Part shown: positions 57,840 to 64,000 of the stretch, piece after piece
Position numbering within the stretch: position 1 is the stretch's first letter
Layout of the letters: each line of letters opens with the position of its first letter
DNA from: Hsuehochloa calcarea
Lineage: Eukaryota; Streptophyta; Magnoliopsida; Poales; Poaceae
Assembly: GCA_036346395.1 (NCBI GenBank)
Contig: CM070611.1
Coordinates: 27,290,473-27,354,472, forward strand
Direction: 5' to 3'
Length of the DNA stretch: 64,000 nucleotides
Position numbers and translations under genes: made by a program
Notes under the pieces: model-generated
Seen by the model: only the letters and a program-made list of their open reading frames with translations
What the model was told of the DNA's origin: nothing
Database searches by the model: none

Positions 57840-59616
57840 TGTGGATATCATGGGGATATGCTCCAGATCTTAGGATGATGTGACAATTGGCAATGGCATT
57901 AACGGTTTGTCGTTTCACGTGTTTTTGACAATGTTTCAGAACTGTCAGGTGACAGGCGGTCTGACCGGCCAGAGCATGGTTGTCTGACCTGTCCTAAATC
58001 GGTCAGACCGGCCATGAGCGGCGGTCGGACCGACCGTGATCAAATAGTATGAAATTGAGCTGGCCCAAAAATAGAGGGTGTAGGTAAGAGAGAGGATTCT
58101 ATTGCACTTGGTCCCATAATTTTTGGAGTCTCCAGTCAAAAGTTCTATTCGTTTTAAATTTTCAGAAGGTTTCGGAATTTGAGGGCTTGAAATTCGGCTA
58201 AGTCCTTTTGGGCGGTCGGACCGACCTATAGCTGGCGGTCCGACCGGCAAGCTGGCAGTTCGACCGCCCTAAGGGCGGTCGGACCGATTATCACTTGAAC
58301 GCTGACCTTCGTGGCGGCGTTGTTCGTTGGTTAGGTCAAAGTCATGAGTTTCAGGGCATATATATTGCATGATGCATGTTTTGACTAACATGGGTCAAGT
58401 TGTGAAGAACTTGTTCCCAAAATCGATTTACTTGTCTGTGCAGGTTGCTTGGTGGTCAACGAAGGTCAACGGCGAGGATGATCGGGACTAGGGTTGGAGA
58501 GCTGAGGTCAAGAACGATCGACGATGTCGGGTGAGGTCAATGACTCAAGCGTGACGCAAGATGGACAAGTGTGACTTATTAGCAAATCCGAGGCGCAAGA
58601 TGGCGCTAGGTGAAGCTGTTTAGGTCAAAAGGTTAAAGACGGCGTTTTGCGAAGCGTGCGTGTGTGACCCGTTTGTTTTGGACCTTAACGGGAGCCCAAT
58701 AGGATCAAACTTCTAGACGGTCTAAGGCTCCACTATAAATAGGAGGGGGTGGTGGCTGCACCACCCCCCCCCTCCCGACCCTTTTTATATTAAAAAAACC
58801 CTAATTTTGTTTAGGGAGAGCTAGCGCGTGGAGGCTAGGGTTCTTGAAGGTTTGATTGGATTTTCTTGCTCTTGGGTTGACCACTGATCCTTGATGGAGT
58901 GGGTGTAATCTAGCATCAATCAAGTTTTAATCTATGCAAGGTTTGTTTGAGATAAGTCTCTTTTCGTTCTTGCTTTCAATTTCGTGATTTTAGGGCTTTC
59001 TTTGATCCACGAGTTTTTGTTTGATATCGTCACGTGGATTAGCTTGCTGTGTTGTGTGGGAACTCATCTAGGATCATCGTGATCATCAATCACCCACGAG
59101 CAAGCGATTGGATCTAGTTTTCACTTTTGCTCGGTTTTAGACCTTTCTCCAATCAGATCGTAAAGGATCTTTGTTTGTCCCAGAATTATCATAATTGTTG
59201 CTTGGAATAGGTCCTTAATATCATAGAGAAGGTGTATACCAAGTTTCGTGAAGTTTGGAGTTGAGAAACAAAAGTTAGATCTATTTGCAATTTCGTCATC
59301 GGGGTTGTTCTTACTGTTCTGGAGCCCAGCGGTCCGACCGCCCGAGGGCACCGGTCCAACCGATTTGGTCAGAGGTCCGACCGCCAGTATAACAGAGGTC
59401 AGACCGCTAGTACATTAAATTATTTCAATCTTTGGTGATTTTGTCATATTGCTTAGGGGGTTAAATTGGATTCAATACTAGTCTTCCGCTGTACTGGTAT
59501 ATTGATCTTCATAGCTTCCTCATAGCTATTGGAGTGAAATTGTGTTGAATTCATAATTTGTGAAAAAGTGAGCTTGCTCCTATTCACCCCCCTCTAGTCG
59601 CCTTTTCGGTCCAACA
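57840..59616 (+). repeat. 3' LTR of the plus-strand Copia
   Basis: It is 1,777 bp, the same length as the 5' LTR, with scattered substitutions and small compensating gaps. Dyad quartets are at 57958-58031, 58214-58285 and 59331-59405. The TATA box is at 58734-58742 and the hairpin at 58745-58768. Confidence 0.95.
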
Positions 59617-61024
59617 AGGAGCGTCAACAGCAGCAGGTGGAAGAACATCATCGAGTCCTTCATCATCTTCCTCTATAAATATACTCTCTGTCACCTGTGT
59701 AACTCCTGAAATATCTGATCTAGCTCGAGGGCTAGTCTCATCAAAAGTAACATTGCATGTCTCCAGAACAAGGTTAGTTTCAGCATTAAAAACTCAAAAA
59801 CCCCTCGAATGTGCAGGATAACCCATAAATAAACCATGAAAAGTTCTAGACTCAAATTTATCTAGGTTACCTATCTTGAAAATAAAACACTTGGATCCAA
59901 AGACTCGAAAGTGCGAGACAGAAGGTTTTCTACCAAATCGAAACTCATAAGCAGTCTTGCCCAAAGAAGGTCTCACAAAGACACGATTAGCAATATGGCA
60001 AGCAGTAGCAACAGTTTCGGCCCAAAATCTCATCGTTGTGCTATACTAATCTAGCATCGTCCTAGCCATCTCGACCAGGGTCCTGTTCTTCCTTTCCACA
60101 ACGCCATTTTGTTGAGGGACGTATGGAGAAGATAACTGATGCTCAATACCACGCTCAGCACAAAAAGAAGTAAATGAGGCATTCTTGAACTCCGTGCCAT
60201 TGTCACTGCGGATCGCTCTCAAGGAACCCGGAAGTTCAGAAGCCAAACAAAGAACCAGATCATGATAAAACTCAAAAGCTTCATCCTTCGAAGCAAGAAA
60301 GAACACCCAAGTATAACTAGGAAAATCATCAACTATGACAAGAATGTACCATTTTCCACCAACTGACCGAACTCTAGTAGGACCAACAGTATCCATATGA
60401 AGCAACTGTCCCGGTCCGTCAGTCATGACCATAGTCACTGAAGGGTGTGAGGCGGTAACTTGTTTGACATGTCAACAGGGCGCACAAACATCATCTTTGA
60501 CTGCTTTGAGTTTGGGCAAACCTCTCATAAGCTCAAGGTTGCTAACACGCGTTAGATGATCTAAACCAATGTGCCCTAAACAACGGTGCCAAAGTCAGAA
60601 CTCAGAAGATGAAGATGAAATCAACCATTTGAGAGAACCAGCAAGAGATTCAGAAAACTCGGCTCCAAAAATCCTATCAACTCTAGTAATTCCAAAACAA
60701 GCTCACCAGTTGAATCAAGCACCCGACAAGTATTTTTCTTAAATATAGTCTCATAGCCATCATCAAGAAGTTAGGACACAGAAAGCAAATTAAACCTTAG
60801 CTTGTCCACAAGGGCGACGTCCTTGAGAATGAAACTGTCGTTCACCCTGATCGATCCCGTTCCTTCAATTCACCCTTGTTTATCATCTTCAAAGGTGATG
60901 AAATAATCACCTGTCGACAGCGTGAAAGAGGTGAACCATCTTGAGTCTCCGGTCATGTGACGTGAACATCCAGAGTCGACGAACCACGTGTCCTTCCTCT
61001 TTCCGCGGTAATCCTGAAAATCAA
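59617..61024 (-). pseudogene. Minus-strand Copia: protease and integrase (broken)
   Basis: The protease motif lies near 60985 (WFVDSGCSR). The integrase core at 60438-60046 carries HMDTVGP, RSDNGTEFKN and VVERKN. The end of the core, 60033-59794, carries FWAETVATACHIANRVFVRP. Stops separate the pieces (near 60040, 60470 and 60600). It is the direct continuation of the fragment at 47985-48563 across the inserted element. Confidence 0.88.
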
Positions 61025-63325
61025 GGAACAGAAGAACGATGTGTCTCAATACTGGGGTTAGTTAAACAAGACTTAGGAACTCAGTACTGAGACACGCGTT
61101 TGCGAGTAATATGCAAAGCAGAAGTGCTATCCTTGATTTTATTTAAGGTTCTCTTATGAGCAATGGTTAAAGTAACATGAGAGTTATCCTGTCTAGAAAC
61201 ATGATGATGAGCATGTGATACAAATCCTAAACCAGGTTTATTCTTTTCTATGTTACCATATCTCATAGAAGCTCTAGGTTGATTAGATGAAGTTCTAGCA
61301 AAAATTTTCTTACCATTTTCAACCTACGCCAACAGAACTCAATCAAATGCCTATCCTTTTTACAATAGGTGCAATAATACTTTATACCACTAGAAGAAGC
61401 ACCCTTAGACTTAACAGATGGCTGGGCAATACATACAGACTTAAAAATTATTTTTGCAGGTTGTGTTTTAAATTCAATTAACAATTTTTCCAAAACTTGA
61501 GTAACTTTTGGGTTAGAATTATTTTGAACATGATTGTATCCTAATCCTTACTTCTTATAAGGAGTTTTAGACTTGTCCAGAATCATGTTTAATTGTTTCT
61601 TACCTTTAGAGAATTTTTCTAAGGTATCCTTAAGATAAGCATTTTCATCTTTAAGATTAACACATGATTCACAGGTTTTACCTTTAATGGATCTAGCATA
61701 TTTCTCCTTATATAAAGCAGTTTCAAGTTTAAGGGCTGGACATGAAGCACATGTAGAAGACACAATACTGTCCTTAAGCTTGGCATATTTCGCTCTAGCT
61801 GCTTCTAAGATATCTTTAACTTCATATTCACGTTCTAAACAAAAAGTGCAAAGGCTAGAATCAACAGCACCAGAAGCAACTAACTTGCTAGACTCGAAGC
61901 ATTTTTCACATGGAGTAGATTTAACCTCAACTAGCTCAGTTCTAGCATTTTCAAGTTGTTGCAAGGCAATATTATGAGCAGATTGCAGTTTAGCAAATTC
62001 TGAATGCAAAGCATGGCAAGATGAACATTCATCAAATTCAAGACTCTTAGCATTCTCAAGTTCTAAAGTCAAGTTACCTATTTGAGACTCTAAATCCTTG
62101 TTCCTAGCCATGACATATTCTAAAGCCTTATCCTGACTCATAAGTTGCTCAAATATAGATTCACATCTATCAGAAAGGACATCATAGGAAGGAGGTACCA
62201 CATTGTTGTCGTCATCAACTGAGTCGGCCATGAAGCACAAGCCGGTGAAATCCTTGGCCTTCCCTTTCTTTTTGTCTTGAGGGATCTCCTCCTCCTTGTC
62301 CTCATCGCTCCCAGAGTCCACATCGCTTAAGGATTGATCCTCAAAAGCGACAAGCACCCGGTGAGCAGCCTTCGTCAGCTTGGCAACATCAAACCTTGGT
62401 TTGTTCCATTGAGGCTTCTTCTAAGCTGGCTTTCCCTCCTTGTGATTGCTCTTACCTTTCAGGTTGGGGCAATTTGCCCGGATATGATTAAGCTCACCAC
62501 ACTCATAGCAAGTCACGGGACCTCCTCTCTTTTTGTTTCTCATATTGTTGTAGGCTCGTATGACCTTTTTGACTATGAGGGCCAACTCAGCCTCAAGGAG
62601 ACTCTCAAACTCCTTTTCATGGATTGTAGATAAACCTGTAAGCGAAAATCCAGAAGAAGACTCAAAAGATCCATCAGATGCTCTCTTGAGAGGGTCTGCT
62701 ACCAAAGCTATATTTTCCTTTTTGGGATGATCAATCCTCTTGATCTCATGAGTCTTGAGCTTGCTATAGAGTAGCTCCAAAGTCAGATCAGAAAGGTTTA
62801 CATTCTCCTTAATGGTTGTAGCCTTTATCTCCCACTCCTTGGTGTTGATTGAAGCCAAGAGATAGGTGACATTTTTAGATTGAGAATATTCAATACCAAC
62901 AGCTTTCATCTGATTTATCACTTTATTAAAGCGGCTGAAAATGTCATCGATGCTCTCTCCAGGACGCATCTCGAATTTGTTGTATTCACGCTTATAGACT
63001 GTTTGGCGTACTTTCTTGACTTGGGACGAACCCTCATGGTAAGTTTTGAGAGTGTACCAAATCTCATGCGCAGTCTCAAGATTACAAATCCGATCATACT
63101 CCTGTCTCCCAAGCCCACCATACAAAAGGTTTTTAGCCTTATTGTTGTTAGCCAAAGGGCTTACAAGCCGTGTAGCAACCGGGCAAAATGAGCGGGATTC
63201 GAACAACCTCCCATATAGCGTGTCCTTCGCTCTCAAGGAAGACTCGCATGTGATTCTTTCAATAGGCATAGTCGTGCCCATCGAAGATATGCAGCTGTGT
63301 GGGGTATCTATCCATCGCCAAGTTC
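61025..63325 (-). pseudogene. Minus-strand Copia: gag (broken)
   Basis: The start is probably the ATG near 63318 (MDRYPTQLHIFDGHDYAY), followed at once by TGA where the sister has TGG (Trp). From 63281 to 62421 a 286-codon frame covers the gag fold and the first zinc knuckle, CYECGELNHIRANC. From 62357 to 61548 a 269-codon frame covers the acidic and coiled-coil region with CSSC, CEKC, CTFC, CASC and CESC. The second knuckle, CTYCKKDRHLIEFC, is near 61350. The dyad-rich insert seen in the plus-strand copy is absent (about 61205). Confidence 0.87.
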
Positions 63326-63355
63326 AGTGACCGGTTAAGATCAAGATTGAACTAA

Positions 63356-63371
63356 CCGGGCTCTGATACTG
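63356..63371 (-). other. Degenerate primer binding site of the minus-strand Copia
   Basis: The minus strand reads CAGTATCAGAGCCCGG two bases after the LTR. The first two bases differ from the usual TGG, as expected for an old copy. Confidence 0.75.
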
Positions 63372-63373
63372 CT

Positions 63374-64000
63374 TGTTGGACCGAAAAGGCGACTAGAGGG
63401 GGGTGAATAGGAGCACGCTCACTTTTTCACAAATAATGGATCAATAAAATTTTACTCCAGTAGCTATAGAAGCTATGAAGATCAGTATATCAGTACAGCG
63501 GAAGACTAATATTGAATCCAATAACAACCTCGAAGCGATAGGACAAAATCAGCAAAGATTGAAGTGAAACAATCTACTAGCGGTCGGACCATCGCCTAAT
63601 CAAGGTCGGACCGATTCATTCCCGATCGACCGGTGGCTATGGGCGATCGACGATCACGGTGTATGTAATGTAAGAACGACCCGATGACGAAGATGAAAAT
63701 AGATAAAACTTTTGATCTACTAATCCAAACTTGATGAACCTTGGAACACACATTCTTTATTATAACAGGGACCTATTCCAATGGAAGATTATGATAATTC
63801 TTGGAGGAATCAAGATCTTTTTCGGTTTGATCAAAGAAAGGTTCAAAACCGGGTCAAAACCAAAAGTAGGTCAAAGCTCTTTGCTCGTGGGTGATTGAAG
63901 ATCAAGATGATCCTAGATAGATTTCCACACGTCATAGCAAGCTAGATCACGTGAAGAAACCAAGCAAAAACTCATGGATCAAAGAAAGACCTAAAATCAT
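63374..64000 (-). repeat. 5' LTR of the minus-strand Copia (partial)
   Basis: The 3' part of the LTR as read on the minus strand, ending TTTTCGGTCCAACA at 63374. The rest lies past the window. Degenerate GGTCNGACC dyads are present around 63583-63660. Confidence 0.88.

Larger units (their letters stand above)
48564..59616 (+). mobile_element. Complete SIRE/Maximus-like Copia element, plus strand
   Basis: The element is 11,053 bp, with two 1,777-bp LTRs and a perfect TSD, AGGAG, at 48559-48563 and 59617-59621. It carries a primer site, gag with two zinc knuckles, protease, integrase, reverse transcriptase, RNase H, a 1.9-kb 3' region and a polypurine tract. It landed in pol of a related element of opposite orientation. 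Coding regions hold several stops and frameshifts, so it cannot move by itself now. No env-like frame is visible. Confidence 0.93.
44576..64000 (-). mobile_element. SIRE/Maximus-like Copia element, minus strand, truncated by window and split
   Basis: The order on the minus strand is 5' LTR (from 63374 to beyond the window), primer site, gag, protease/integrase, part of reverse transcriptase, 3' untranslated region, 3' LTR (44576-46276). It is interrupted by a complete element of the same family at 48564-59616, and by a foreign LTR-like piece at 47037-47984 that replaces the end of pol. The left flank 44571-44575 is AGCAC; its partner is outside the window. Lineage is inferred from the long gag, the LTR/primer-site junction and the long 3' region. 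Confidence 0.85.

Overview
This is nuclear DNA from a grass. The nested long-LTR retrotransposons, a BARE/Angela-type Copia LTR and a cysteine-rich receptor-like kinase (CRK) with seven short exons and GC-rich coding sequence all fit a member of Poaceae. Oryza or a close relative is my guess, but the species is not shown by the sequence. There is one clearly intact host gene, the CRK at 36908-39796. Almost everything else is transposable elements, many placed exactly by their target-site duplications (TSDs).

Layout. 1-720: the 3' end of a Copia element. 720-2685: a possible hAT-like inverted-repeat element and GC-rich gene fragments. 2686-11548: a long minus-oriented Gypsy-type solo LTR split by a complete 4.9-kb gag-only element (5126-10052, TSD AAAGG). 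11549-12295: degenerate UTR-like DNA. 12296-14132: a tandemly duplicated CRK upstream region. 14133-22973: a partial BARE-like LTR, then another long solo LTR (15044-22927, TSD AAATA) that itself carries two solo LTRs (16525-20150, TSD ATTTT; 20526-21550). 22974-35646: a decayed BARE/Angela-like Copia on the minus strand, whose 5' LTR carries a 4,039-bp solo LTR (30470-34508, TSD ATTAG). 35647-39796: the CRK promoter and gene. 39963-44417: a 2.2-kb tandem duplication of its 3' flank. 44576 to the window end: a minus-strand Copia of the SIRE/Maximus type, split by a complete plus-strand member of the same family (48564-59616, TSD AGGAG).

The least expected signals are non-coding. The SIRE/Maximus-like LTRs carry three blocks of four GGTCNGACC dyads spaced about two helical turns apart. 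A fourth quartet with the same 22-21-23 spacing sits in frame inside gag of one copy, bounded by an 8-bp direct repeat, and is absent from the other copy. The long Gypsy-type LTRs, although diverged and lying in both orientations, share a CTATTCGAATAG palindrome block and a GAGTAC/GTACTC hairpin that changes bases while keeping its pairing. Most coding regions of the elements are broken by stops and frameshifts. Some single-base indels in homopolymers may be assembly errors.
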